From NCBI GenBank assembly GCA_900180385.1, contig FXLX01000016.1:1-37503 (forward strand): DNA of 37,503 nucleotides, written 5' to 3'. The DNA is from an uncultured Candidatus Thioglobus sp. GTDB taxonomy: Bacteria > Pseudomonadota > Gammaproteobacteria > PS1 > Pseudothioglobaceae. The position numbers were made by a program, and so were the translations under genes. Below are positions 37,377-37,503 of the stretch, piece by piece (the first letter of the stretch is position 1; each line of letters opens with the position of its first letter). The notes under the pieces are model-generated. The model was not told the origin of the DNA, did not search any database, and saw only the letters and a program-made list of their open reading frames with translations.

Positions 37377-37503
37377 TTAATCCGTAACTTTAGCAACAAC
37401 ACCCGCACCTACCGTACGGCCACCTTCTCTAATCGCGAATCTTAAACCATCTTCCATTGCGATTGGTGATAATAGCTCTACTTGCATTTTCACGTTATCG
37501 CCT
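37377..37503 (-). CDS. tuf: Elongation factor Tu, C-terminal end, cut by the window edge
   Basis: The last 41 residues and stop are visible: [31 protein letters not shown] and KVTD, the C-terminal barrel domain of EF-Tu. The start lies beyond the window. Its position upstream of rpsJ fits the str-S10 order of many proteobacteria. Confidence 0.97.
   Translation of the reverse strand, partial: GDNVKMQVELLSPIAMEDGLRFAIREGGRTVGAGVVAKVTD

Noticed and set aside
1..37503. CRISPR arrays, tRNA or rRNA genes, complete insertion sequences
   Set aside because: No regularly spaced direct repeats, cloverleaf sequences or rRNA signatures were seen on either strand.

Overview
The window looks like a chromosomal segment of an AT-rich gammaproteobacterium. 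The evidence is the gene content and order: a full S10-spc-alpha ribosomal supercluster with tuf upstream, tig-clpP-clpX, the gammaproteobacterial enzymes Mpl and UbiX, a di-haem cytochrome c4, and a DsrE-type remnant. Sulfur-oxidising relatives of the SUP05/Thioglobus/bivalve-symbiont group are a plausible home, but that is inference; no 16S rRNA is present.

Layout. (1) 1-961 is the edge of an accessory/defence region: the C-terminal part of a HerA-type ATPase, cut by the window edge, then an internal fragment of a HpaII-like restriction endonuclease that lacks both ends. (2) 1117-3445 holds a KefB-type cation/proton antiporter and a headless DsrE-family fragment. (3) 3499-10314 is a tightly packed minus-strand protein quality-control operon, tig-clpP-clpX-hflX-lon, with hflX sitting between clpX and lon. 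(4) 10422-11444 encodes two periplasmic c-type cytochromes. (5) 11527-18003 is a mostly plus-strand housekeeping block: engB, an AddB-like PD-(D/E)XK nuclease, cca (minus strand), msrB, mpl, ubiX. (6) 18000-19492 is an overlapping pair, a TSUP permease and an exported alpha/beta hydrolase. (7) 19493-22308 is an AT-rich accessory island with two orphan secreted proteins and a decayed minus-strand reading frame. That frame starts with a two-helix pilin-like (VirB2/TrbC-like) segment and contains repeated in-frame TGA codons. (8) 22309-23796 holds a rhodanese-like gene with a probable frameshift near its 5' end, a small secreted protein, a YqeY-like gene and rpsU. (9) 23808-37503 is the alpha, spc and S10 ribosomal protein operons, all on the minus strand, ending in the 3' end of tuf.

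How it works together. The right third builds ribosomes, RNA polymerase alpha and the SecY channel. A textbook sigma-70 promoter (TTGACA-17-TATAAT) upstream of rpsM can drive rpsM-rpsK-rpsD-rpoA-rplQ-rpsU separately from the upstream spc genes. The tig-clpP-clpX-hflX-lon set folds, unfolds and degrades proteins and rescues stalled ribosomes. The most unusual stretch is 21149-22296: stitched across frames it reads as one cysteine-containing protein interrupted almost only by TGA. This suggests either decay of Trp codons or DNA from a lineage that reads UGA as an amino acid. No tRNA, rRNA, CRISPR array or complete insertion sequence was recognised.
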